Translations under genes and position numbers: made by a program
Notes under the pieces: generated by a model
Seen by the model: only the letters and a program-made list of their open reading frames with translations
Databases searched by the model: none
What the model was told of the DNA's origin: nothing
Shown: positions 15,268 to 22,184 of the stretch, one piece after another
How the letters are laid out: every line of letters starts with the position of its first letter
How positions within the stretch are numbered: the stretch's first letter is position 1
From: SVFI01 sp964519385
GTDB taxonomy: Bacteria; Bacillota; Clostridia; Lachnospirales; Lachnospiraceae
DNA length: 46,935 nucleotides
Assembly: GCA_964519385.1 (NCBI GenBank)
Contig: CAZFLR010000015.1
Span: forward strand, 1-46,935
Direction: 5' to 3'

Positions 15268-16140
15268 ATGAAAGAGCAGGTGATAAGAGTGCGGAATACA
15301 TTTCAGAAAAAAATGAAGCGGACTCTTGTCGGCCTGCTTGCTTTTTGTCTGATTTTAGTTTTTTGCCGGTTTGAAAATAATGCAATTACTGTGTCGGATT
15401 ATGTCATTGAGAGCGAAAAGCTTCCGGAGAGCTTTGACGGTTTTGTGATTGTTCATCTCTCCGACCTTCATAACAAGTCCTTTGGAAATCATCAGGAAAG
15501 ACTGATAAGGCAAATAAAAAATCAAAAGCCGGACATGATTGTAATAACCGGTGATTTGATTGACAGCAACCGTCCGGATGTAGAGCCGGGGCTTGTCCTT
15601 GTTGAGGAGGCATTGAAGATTGCTCCCGTTTATTTCGTGACGGGAAATCATGATAACTGGTTATCTGACACTGACACATATTATCTTTTTCACGGACTGG
15701 AGCAGCTTGGAGCGGTCGTGTTAAAGGATGAGCCAGTCAAAATTTCCTGCGGGAAAGAAGAGAATTTTACTTTGCTCGGTGTGGATGATGAGACAATATC
15801 TTCTGAAAGTAAATTAAAGGAAGTGTTATCCGCTCTGACTGAAGAGGAGGATGCGTCGTTTACAGTGCTTTTGGCTCATGAACCACAGGAAATAGCTGTA
15901 TATGCAGCATTTGACATGGATTTGGTATTGAGCGGGCATGCACATGGCGGACAGTTCCGCATTCCTTTTATCGGGGGATTTGTAGCACCTGATCAGGGTT
16001 TTTTGCCGGAATATACAAAGGGAATGTATGTAAGGAATGCCACGCGGATGATAGTAAGTGCCGGGCTCGGGAACAGTGTTGTTCCGCAACGCTTGCTAAA
16101 TCGTCCTGAACTTGTTAAAATAACACTCAAATGTAAGTAA
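15268..16140 (+). CDS. Membrane-anchored metallophosphoesterase (YaeI/YkuE type)
   Basis: 290 residues. An N-terminal hydrophobic anchor (~19-34) puts the catalytic domain outside the membrane. All calcineurin-like metal motifs are present: LSDLHN, TGDLID, GNHDNW, LAHEP and GHAHGGQFR. The GHAHGGQ form is typical of the YaeI/YkuE/UDP-diacylglucosamine-hydrolase-like subgroup, but the substrate is unknown. It starts 9 bases after asnA. GTG 15289 has a better upstream AGGTGATAAGA and may be the true start, which would remove 7 residues. Confidence 0.88.
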   Translation: MKEQVIRVRNTFQKKMKRTLVGLLAFCLILVFCRFENNAITVSDYVIESEKLPESFDGFVIVHLSDLHNKSFGNHQERLIRQIKNQKPDMIVITGDLIDSNRPDVEPGLVLVEEALKIAPVYFVTGNHDNWLSDTDTYYLFHGLEQLGAVVLKDEPVKISCGKEENFTLLGVDDETISSESKLKEVLSALTEEEDASFTVLLAHEPQEIAVYAAFDMDLVLSGHAHGGQFRIPFIGGFVAPDQGFLPEYTKGMYVRNATRMIVSAGLGNSVVPQRLLNRPELVKITLKCK

Positions 16141-16177
16141 CTATGTTTGGCAATAAAAAGGGAAGAGGAATACGTAT

Positions 16178-17404
16178 ATGAATTATGGAGAGGCGATGCA
16201 AAAGCTTGGCGCAGTCGGCCAGCAGCATTTGTTAAAATATTATGATGAATTACCTGAGGGGAATCAAAAAGAACTCCTGACACAGATTGAGGAGACGGAT
16301 TTTTCGGTGATTCGTTTTTCTGCTGAAAAGCAGAAGGGGCATGGCAGAGGGAGAATTGAACCGCTGGAAGCAATGCAACTGGATGAGATTGCTGATAAGG
16401 AAGAGCATTTTAATGAAATCGGTCTGCAGGCAATCCGAGAGGGAAAAGTCGGTACAGTGCTGCTTGCAGGCGGAATGGGAACAAGACTCGGCTCTGATGC
16501 GCCTAAAGGTGTGTATAACATCGGAGTGACAAAGGATTTATATATTTTTGAATGTTTAATCCGCAACCTGATGAGGGTAACTGAGCTCGCCGGAAATTCC
16601 ATTTATTTCTTTGTGATGACAAGTGATAAGAACCATGAAGCCACGGTGAGTTTTTTTGAGGAGCATTCTTATTTCGGTTATCCGGAAGAATACATCCGTT
16701 TCTTTAAACAGGAAATGGCTCCGGCGGTTGATTATCAGGGAAAAGTGCTTCTGGAGGAAAAGGGAAAAATTTCAACTTCTCCGAACGGAAACGGCGGTTG
16801 GTTTGTCTCGATGGACCGAAGCGGTATTTTGGATATCGTTCATGAAACGGGCATTGAATGGCTGAATGTGTTTGCAGTGGATAATGTTCTGCAGAATATC
16901 GCAGATCCTACATTCGTCGGTGCCTGCATTGAGAGCGGATGCATGGTGGGCGCGAAGGTGGTGCGAAAGGCAAGCCCGGATGAAAAGGTAGGAGTGATGT
17001 GCCTGGAAGACGGAAAACCTTCCATTGTAGAGTATTATGAACTGACGGATGAGATGCGTCACCAGAAGAATGAGAAGGGCGAATATGCCTACAATTTCGG
17101 CGTGATTTTAAATTATCTGTTCCGGGTCAGTGAGCTTGAGCGTATCATGTCGCATGAGCTTCCGCTTCATCTGGTGGAAAAGAAAATTGCCTGTCTGGAT
17201 GAAAACGGCAATCCGGTCAAACCACAGGAACCAAACGGATATAAATTCGAGCAGCTTGTGCTTGATATGATACACGATATGGGAACATGTCTTCCGTATG
17301 AAGTTGTACGCGAAAAAGAATTTGCACCAATCAAAAATAAAGAAGGAGTTGACAGCGTGGAGACCGCGCGTGTCCTCCTTGAAAAAAACGGAGTTGTCCT
17401 TTAA
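16178..17404 (+). CDS. UDPGP-family UTP-sugar-1-phosphate uridylyltransferase
   Basis: 408 residues. Transfers UMP from UTP to a sugar-1-phosphate. The nucleotide-binding loop LLAGGMGTRLGSDAPKGVYNIG at about residues 96-117 is that of the eukaryote-like UDP-GlcNAc pyrophosphorylase (AGX)/UDPGP group, not bacterial GalU or GlmU. Further family features are TSPNGNGGWF, FAVDNVLQNIADP and GAKVVRKASPDEKVG. The neighbour galE points to hexose or HexNAc nucleotide metabolism (UDP-Glc/UDP-Gal or UDP-GlcNAc/GalNAc). Which sugar is used cannot be read from the sequence. Start ATG 16178 follows GGAAGAGGAA. Confidence 0.88.
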   Translation: MNYGEAMQKLGAVGQQHLLKYYDELPEGNQKELLTQIEETDFSVIRFSAEKQKGHGRGRIEPLEAMQLDEIADKEEHFNEIGLQAIREGKVGTVLLAGGMGTRLGSDAPKGVYNIGVTKDLYIFECLIRNLMRVTELAGNSIYFFVMTSDKNHEATVSFFEEHSYFGYPEEYIRFFKQEMAPAVDYQGKVLLEEKGKISTSPNGNGGWFVSMDRSGILDIVHETGIEWLNVFAVDNVLQNIADPTFVGACIESGCMVGAKVVRKASPDEKVGVMCLEDGKPSIVEYYELTDEMRHQKNEKGEYAYNFGVILNYLFRVSELERIMSHELPLHLVEKKIACLDENGNPVKPQEPNGYKFEQLVLDMIHDMGTCLPYEVVREKEFAPIKNKEGVDSVETARVLLEKNGVVL

Positions 17405-17440
17405 GGAATTGTTAATAGTGAAGGGCAGATAGGAGGAAAA

Positions 17441-18457
17441 ATGGCAGTATTAGTAACAGGTGGAGCCGGTTTCATCGGAAGCCATACAGTAGTGGAACTG
17501 CAAAATGAAGGCTATGAGGTAGTTGTGGTAGATAACCTTTCAAATTCCAGTTCAAAGTCGCTGGAAAGAGTGAAGGAAATTACCGGGAAGCCGGTCAAAT
17601 TTTATGAGGCGGATATTCTGGACTCAGCAGCACTGGATAAGATTTTTGCAGAGAATGACATAGACAGCGTGATTCATTTTGCAGGTCTGAAAGCCGTGGG
17701 TGAATCGGTTCAGAAGCCGTGGGAATACTACAATAACAATATTACGGGTTCACTTGTCCTGTTTGATGCGATGAGAAGACACGGAGTGAAAAATATTATT
17801 TTTTCATCCTCGGCAACGGTCTACGGAACACCGGCGGAAATTCCGGTAACGGAAAAATGTCCGAAGGGAGAGATTACGAATCCATACGGACAGACGAAGA
17901 GCATGCTGGAACAGATTCTGACGGATATTCAGAAAGCAGATCCGGAATGGAATGTAATTCTGCTCCGTTATTTTAATCCGATTGGTGCGCACAAGAGCGG
18001 AAAAATCGGAGAGAATCCAAACGGTATACCGAACAACCTTATGCCTTATGTGACACAGGTTGCTGTCGGCAAACTCAAATGTCTGGGCGTATTTGGAAAT
18101 GATTATGACACACCGGACGGAACCGGAGTGAGAGATTATATACATGTCGTAGACCTTGCCATCGGACATGTGAAGTCGATTGAGAAATTAAAAGAAAATC
18201 CGGGACTTAAAATCTATAACCTCGGAACCGGAACCGGATACAGTGTCCTTGATATTGTGAAAAATTTTGAGGAGGCAACAGGAGTCAGCGTGCCATATGA
18301 AATCAAACCAAGACGCGCAGGCGACATTGCCACAAACTATGCAGATGCATCCCTTGCAAAGAAGGAGCTTAGCTGGGTAGCTGAGAGAGGCATCAAGGAG
18401 ATGTGTGAGGATGCATGGAGATGGCAGAGCCAGAATCCGAACGGTTTTGAGCAGTAG
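17441..18457 (+). CDS. galE: UDP-glucose 4-epimerase
   Basis: Interconverts UDP-glucose and UDP-galactose (possibly also the N-acetyl forms) with bound NAD+. 338 residues, an extended short-chain dehydrogenase. Rossmann motif VTGGAGFIGSHT at 5-16, SSSATVYG with the catalytic Ser/Thr, YGQTK with the YxxxK pair, RYFNPIGAH, and DYIHVVDLA. AGGAGG lies 5 bases before ATG 17441. It lies 36 bases after the UDPGP gene and ends at a bidirectional terminator. Confidence 0.96.
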   Translation: MAVLVTGGAGFIGSHTVVELQNEGYEVVVVDNLSNSSSKSLERVKEITGKPVKFYEADILDSAALDKIFAENDIDSVIHFAGLKAVGESVQKPWEYYNNNITGSLVLFDAMRRHGVKNIIFSSSATVYGTPAEIPVTEKCPKGEITNPYGQTKSMLEQILTDIQKADPEWNVILLRYFNPIGAHKSGKIGENPNGIPNNLMPYVTQVAVGKLKCLGVFGNDYDTPDGTGVRDYIHVVDLAIGHVKSIEKLKENPGLKIYNLGTGTGYSVLDIVKNFEEATGVSVPYEIKPRRAGDIATNYADASLAKKELSWVAERGIKEMCEDAWRWQSQNPNGFEQ

Positions 18458-18492
18458 GGGAATACAAGACAGACATTTTCGATTCATAAAAA

Positions 18493-18528
18493 CAAGCAGG
18501 TGCGTTCAGCTACCTGCTTGCTTTTTTT
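18493..18528. terminator. Bidirectional terminator between galE and trhA
   Basis: CAAGCAGGT (18493-18501) pairs with ACCTGCTTG (18512-18520). On the plus strand it is followed by CTTTTTTTA; on the minus strand by TTTTTATG. It serves both convergent genes. Confidence 0.88.
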
Positions 18529-18536
18529 ATAATTGC

Positions 18537-19190
18537 TTACATACCAATTGCATACTGATACATAAAAATGTAGTGACAAAGACTTCCGGCCATGACGAAC
18601 AGATGAAAAATCTCGTGCGAACCGAAATACTTATGCTTTGCATTGAAAATAGGGAGTTTTAATGCATAGATAATGCCACCGATTGTATAAATCAGACCTC
18701 CGGCGAGAAGCCAGCCAAAAGCGGCTGCTGTAAGACGGCTGATAATCGGAGTGAATGCAAAGACACAAAGCCAGCCCATCGAAATATAGATGACCGAAGA
18801 AAACCATTTCGGACAGTTAATCCAAAGCAGCTTTACGGCGATTCCCACAGCGGCAAAGGACCATACGGCAATCAGTAAAGGATATCCCGGCTTCGGTGCC
18901 AGCACAAGCAGGCATATCGGAGTGTAGGAGCCTGCAATTAAAACAAAAATCATTGCATGGTCTACCTTGCGGTATATTTTAATAATCGCAGCCGGCAGAT
19001 TGACTGAATGATAGGTCGCGCTTGCTGCGTAGAGCAAAATCATGCTTGCAATAAAAATGAACATGGCGACAAGACAAACGGTGCTGCATTCCGCAGCTTT
19101 TATCAAAAGTGGTACAGAGCCGCCAAGTGCCAGTGTCATGGCGATGAAATGAGTGAGTGCACTTCCCGGTTCTCTCAATGTAATTTGCAT
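18537..19190 (-). CDS. trhA: TrhA/hemolysin III (PAQR-type) membrane protein
   Basis: 217 residues with about seven transmembrane helices. PAQR/hemolysin III marks: an N-terminal REPGSALTHFIA with early His, ATYHSV, KVDHAMIFVLIAGSYTP, and a C-terminal SHEIFHLFVMAGSLCHY. These His residues with the SATYH Ser/His set form the zinc site of the family. In Bacillus/E. coli homologues the role is membrane energy and fluidity homeostasis rather than hemolysis. The start at 19190 is chosen because AGGAGG (complement of 19200-19205) sits 9 bases ahead; the longer frame to 19226 has none. It is one of two reverse-strand genes here, with its own promoter and inverted repeats. Confidence 0.92.
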   Translation of the reverse strand: MQITLREPGSALTHFIAMTLALGGSVPLLIKAAECSTVCLVAMFIFIASMILLYAASATYHSVNLPAAIIKIYRKVDHAMIFVLIAGSYTPICLLVLAPKPGYPLLIAVWSFAAVGIAVKLLWINCPKWFSSVIYISMGWLCVFAFTPIISRLTAAAFGWLLAGGLIYTIGGIIYALKLPIFNAKHKYFGSHEIFHLFVMAGSLCHYIFMYQYAIGM

Positions 19191-19216
19191 ATATATCGAC
19201 CTCCTAAAAACAACAA

Positions 19217-19249
19217 GTAGTTTCAAATACTACGTCAAATATATTTTGA
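19217..19249. repeat. Adjacent inverted repeats over the trhA transcription start
   Basis: GTAGT-TTCAAAT-ACTAC (19217-19233) is an interrupted inverted repeat, followed directly by TCAAA-TATAT-TTTGA (19235-19249). Both lie between the trhA -10 box and its ribosome-binding site, the right place for a repressor operator. No regulator is identified. Confidence 0.5.
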
Positions 19250-19277
19250 TACTACAACACAAAGAAACTCGTGTCAA
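19249..19277 (-). promoter_or_regulatory. Sigma-A promoter of trhA
   Basis: On the minus strand, TTGACA (complement of 19272-19277), 17-bp spacer, TAGTAT (complement of 19249-19254). Confidence 0.65.
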
Positions 19278-19305
19278 GATATTATTTATTCTTTTCACAA
19301 ATTGC

Positions 19306-19334
19306 TTGAATATGCATGTCCGTTCTATTAAAAT
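19306..19334 (+). promoter_or_regulatory. Sigma-A promoter of the 91-residue protein gene
   Basis: TTGAAT (19306-19311), 17-bp spacer, TAAAAT (19329-19334). It is divergent from the trhA promoter. Confidence 0.6.
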
Positions 19335-19365
19335 AAAGAAATGTAAATTCAGGAAGGCGGAAAAT

Positions 19366-19641
19366 ATGTTTCGATTATGGGCAAAAATATGGAAAGATAA
19401 CAGAATGATTAGGGATACCGTCATATGCGACGGGAGCAAACTGCGCCGGACGCAGAAGGTGCTGGGGGCACTTGATGAGGTTTCTTATGAATTTGATCTG
19501 GGGAAACCGATTTGGCTGGATAAAACAATCAGGGAATTTAAGCAGCACAGCAAAGCAAGATTTTATCAGGATAATTTTATAGAGTCGATTGATTTTGATT
19601 ACCTGGAAATACAGGTGATTGAAGAGGATGATTTTTATTAA
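19366..19641 (+). CDS. Small protein of unknown function
   Basis: 91 residues from ATG 19366, which is preceded by AGGAAGGCGG. The N-terminal stretch is basic and aromatic (FRLWAKIWKDNR) and the C-terminus is acidic (IEEDDFY). There are no membrane helices or cysteine clusters. It has its own promoter and codon usage like its neighbours, so it is likely a real gene. I do not recognise the family. An upstream extension of the frame to 19153 overlaps the trhA control region and is not supported. Confidence 0.7.
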   Translation: MFRLWAKIWKDNRMIRDTVICDGSKLRRTQKVLGALDEVSYEFDLGKPIWLDKTIREFKQHSKARFYQDNFIESIDFDYLEIQVIEEDDFY

Positions 19642-19690
19642 AAAGCTGTTAAAAATTCGTGAAATCATACTTTTTTTGTAATGGTTATGC

Positions 19691-19696
19691 TATAAT
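19691..19696 (+). promoter_or_regulatory. Extended -10 promoter of relQ
   Basis: TATAAT (19691-19696) is preceded by TGC (extended -10). No good -35 is seen. It is about 37 bases before the start codon. Confidence 0.55.
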
Positions 19697-19732
19697 GTTT
19701 TTATAGTAATTATGGAAAGTTGGTGACGGGAC

Positions 19733-20392
19733 ATGGAATTTATACCTGACACTCGAAATGACATAGACAGTTGGAAGGAAGTACAGCTTGTATATAATTC
19801 AGCACTGAAAGAGATAGGGACGAAGCTTGAGATTTTAAATGATGAGTTTCAGCATGTGCATCGGTACAATCCGATTGAACATATCAAGGCGCGTTTGAAA
19901 TCGCCGGAGAGTATCGTTAAGAAATTAAAGAAAAACGGTTACGAATCAACGATTGAAAATATGGTGCGTTATGTCAATGACATTGCCGGAATTCGGGTTA
20001 TCTGTTCTTTTACATCGGATATCTACAGGATTGCGGAGATGCTGATTAACCAGAGTGACATCAAGGTGTGCTCCGTGAAGGACTACATACTGAATCCAAA
20101 GCCGAGCGGATATAAAAGCTATCATCTGATTGTGACAGTGCCGATTTTTTTGTCAGACCGGATTGTGGATGCCAAGGTTGAGATTCAGATTCGTACAGTA
20201 GCGATGGATTTTTGGGCGAGCCTGGAACATAAAATCTACTATAAGTTTGAAGGGAATGCGCCGGAGCATATCAAGAGGGAGCTTGTGGAGTGTGCCATGA
20301 TGGTTTCGGATCTTGATGCGAGAATGCTGTCCCTGAACGAAGAAGTACGGGAGCTGATTGAGAAGCATCAGACAGAAGAAGGAACAGAATAA
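19733..20392 (+). CDS. relQ: Small alarmone synthetase, RelQ type ((p)ppGpp synthetase)
   Basis: 219 residues. Transfers pyrophosphate from ATP to GDP/GTP. It contains only the RelA/SpoT synthetase domain, with no HD hydrolase, TGS or ACT domain: IEHIKARLKSPESIVKKL, VNDIAGIRVICSF, NPKPSGYKSYHLIV with the GTP-stacking Tyr, and VEIQIRTVAMDFWASLEHK with the catalytic Glu. Size and order match RelQ/YjbM. The ribosome-binding site is weak (GTGACGGG). Monocistronic, with a terminator following. Confidence 0.93.
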   Translation: MEFIPDTRNDIDSWKEVQLVYNSALKEIGTKLEILNDEFQHVHRYNPIEHIKARLKSPESIVKKLKKNGYESTIENMVRYVNDIAGIRVICSFTSDIYRIAEMLINQSDIKVCSVKDYILNPKPSGYKSYHLIVTVPIFLSDRIVDAKVEIQIRTVAMDFWASLEHKIYYKFEGNAPEHIKRELVECAMMVSDLDARMLSLNEEVRELIEKHQTEEGTE

Positions 20393-20396
20393 AGAG

Positions 20397-20435
20397 AAAG
20401 CTGCATTTTCCAAGTGAAAAGAGCAGCTTTTTTTG
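20397..20435 (+). terminator. Terminator after relQ
   Basis: AAAGCTGC (20397-20404) pairs with GCAGCTTT (20423-20430), with an inner TTTTC/GAAAA helix, followed by TTTTTG. Confidence 0.85.
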
Positions 20436-20444
20436 TGCGAAAAT

Positions 20445-20487
20445 CTCCTAAAATGAGGAGTGCCGCGAAACCTTGCGGCTCCGCGGC
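20445..20487. repeat. GC-rich nested hairpins in the 354-base gap after relQ
   Basis: CTCCT (20445-20449) pairs with AGGAG (20456-20460). Directly after, GCCGC (20462-20466) can pair with either GCGGC at 20475-20479 or GCGGC at 20483-20487, two mutually exclusive stems. The rest of the gap (20393-20746) is AT-rich; I see no gene in it, only the promoter near its right end. Confidence 0.5.
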
Positions 20488-20635
20488 TATTATGAAAAAA
20501 TTTATCTATAGTGATAGTCGTTAGGAATTGTTTATTACTTATTGACAGTATAGCAATGAAATATGAACAAAATATGAATAAGGAATGAAATATAAGTGAA
20601 TTTGTATAAGAAATGGCAAAGAAGTGGCAGATATA

Positions 20636-20692
20636 TGTGCAAACTGCACAAAAAAGCACAGTGTTGTAAATAAAGAAAAAAAATGATACAAT
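20636..20692 (+). promoter_or_regulatory. Promoter of the coiled-coil gene with an upstream palindrome
   Basis: TTGTAA (20664-20669), 17-bp spacer, TACAAT (20687-20692). Just upstream, TGTGCA-AAC-TGCACA (20636-20650) is a perfect 6-bp inverted repeat and could be an activator site. Confidence 0.6.
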
Positions 20693-20746
20693 ACTTTATA
20701 ATGCGATAAAATCATCTATGTAGAGTTGCAAAGGCGGAGGGATTTC

Positions 20747-21589
20747 ATGGATAACTTTATGGACAAGCTGGCGAAGCGTTTTAATGCAGGAGAATTAATT
20801 CAGGCGAATGGTGAGGCGGAAGCCAGAGAAAACCAAAGATTGAAAGAACAGATGAGTGAATATGATAAAGTTATGCAGGAAATCAGACGGCTGAACCTCA
20901 AGACTATAGAGATTTCGGAACAGGTATCCCAGATGGCAGCCTGCAGCATCGAACAGATAGAAGCATATCAGAATCTCGCTCAGACAGATAACAGTGATGA
21001 GTTTATCAGTCTTTCCAGAAGAGTGGACGAATCGGCAGGAGAGACGAGGAAGCAGCTTGAGGAGGCATCTTCTGAGACAAGGAAACAGCTTGAGGATGCG
21101 ACATATCGCCTTGAGGCGGCTCTCAGCCAGGCGGAAGCTTCGATAGTACAGCTTGAAGAGGGCATGAATCAGGTGAGTGCGACGGTCAGTCGTGTGGAGC
21201 TTGGCAATGATACCAATCAGAAGTCAGTGGAAAGTGCGATACGGAATCTTGAGCAGATGATTGCCGAAAAGGAGAAAGATGATACCGGGGAGCAGGAGTC
21301 TGTAAAGCAGATAAAAGAAATGATAGTGAATGTGCGTCTGTATCTGGATGAGGTGCAGAAGCATATTGAGGACTACGTGCACAAAGAAGACGTTAAGGTG
21401 TACCGTAATGTGCAGGCGGTCATCAATGAACAGCTCAGCGTAAAGGTGAGAGATTTAAATGATCACATGGATCAGATTGAAAAAGCAGTGAAAAAAAATA
21501 ACGGAACAAAGGGACTGGTGGTGCTTGCAGTGATACTTTCGGGTGCGTCTGTAGTGATGCAGGTTCTCAGTATGCTCGGCGTTTTGTAG
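20747..21589 (+). CDS. Coiled-coil protein with a C-terminal membrane anchor, unknown function
   Basis: 280 residues from ATG 20747 (GGCGGAGGG lies 6 bases upstream). Nearly all of it is predicted helical and rich in Glu/Gln/Lys with heptad spacing, including a tandem repeat ETRKQLEEASS/ETRKQLEDATY near residues 100-120. The only hydrophobic segment is at the extreme C-terminus (LVVLAVILSGASVVMQVLSM), so the body would be cytoplasmic and tail-anchored. There is no catalytic motif. It resembles scaffolds or chemotaxis-like helical proteins in composition only. The longer start at 20726 is less supported. Confidence 0.75.
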   Translation: MDNFMDKLAKRFNAGELIQANGEAEARENQRLKEQMSEYDKVMQEIRRLNLKTIEISEQVSQMAACSIEQIEAYQNLAQTDNSDEFISLSRRVDESAGETRKQLEEASSETRKQLEDATYRLEAALSQAEASIVQLEEGMNQVSATVSRVELGNDTNQKSVESAIRNLEQMIAEKEKDDTGEQESVKQIKEMIVNVRLYLDEVQKHIEDYVHKEDVKVYRNVQAVINEQLSVKVRDLNDHMDQIEKAVKKNNGTKGLVVLAVILSGASVVMQVLSMLGVL

Positions 21590-21605
21590 AAGGGAGATAT
21601 TCAGA

Positions 21606-22178
21606 ATGTCAAAAACAGATTTTAAACCGGGAAATATGTTGTATCCGTTACCTGTGGTTTTAGTCAGCGTTGCAGATAAGAAAGGTAATCAAAATATAAT
21701 CACGGTTGCATGGGCGGGAACCATATGCTCTGACCCGCCGATGGTTTCTATTTCGGTGAGAAAAGAGCGTCATTCGCATGCGATGATTTGTGAAACCGGT
21801 GAGTTCGTGATTAACCTTACAACGGAAGAACTGACTTACGCAACGGATTACTGCGGAGTCAAAAGCGGAAGAGATGTAGATAAGTTTAAGGAAATGAAGC
21901 TGACTGCACTTCCGGGCAAGGTTGTCGGTGCACCAAGAATTGCCGAAAGTCCGGTCTCCATTGAATGTGTTGTAAAGGAGCGCAGGGAACTCGGCTCTCA
22001 TGATATGTTCATTGCGGAAGTGGTGGCAGTGAGCGTTGATGATAAGTATATGGATGAAAAGGGTTCTTTTCATCTTGAAAATGCGAATCCAATCGTGTAC
22101 TCCCACGGTACTTACTTTAAGATGGGTGAATCTATCGGAAAATTCGGCTATAGCGTAGAAAAGACAAAAAGGAAATAG
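21606..22178 (+). CDS. Flavin reductase-like / flavoredoxin FMN-binding protein
   Basis: 190 residues, the single-domain flavin reductase-like (DIM6/NTAB) split-barrel family. It binds FMN and moves electrons in the cytosol of anaerobes. Characteristic are an early YPLPVVLVSV, ITVAWAGTICSDPPMVSISV, FVINLTTEEL, CGVKSGRDVDKF, and a GTYFKMGE ending. AAGGGAGAT precedes ATG 21606. It lies 16 bases after the coiled-coil gene and 6 bases before the peptidase gene, so it is probably co-transcribed. The partner reductase is unknown. Confidence 0.9.
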   Translation: MSKTDFKPGNMLYPLPVVLVSVADKKGNQNIITVAWAGTICSDPPMVSISVRKERHSHAMICETGEFVINLTTEELTYATDYCGVKSGRDVDKFKEMKLTALPGKVVGAPRIAESPVSIECVVKERRELGSHDMFIAEVVAVSVDDKYMDEKGSFHLENANPIVYSHGTYFKMGESIGKFGYSVEKTKRK

Positions 22179-22184
22179 CTTATA

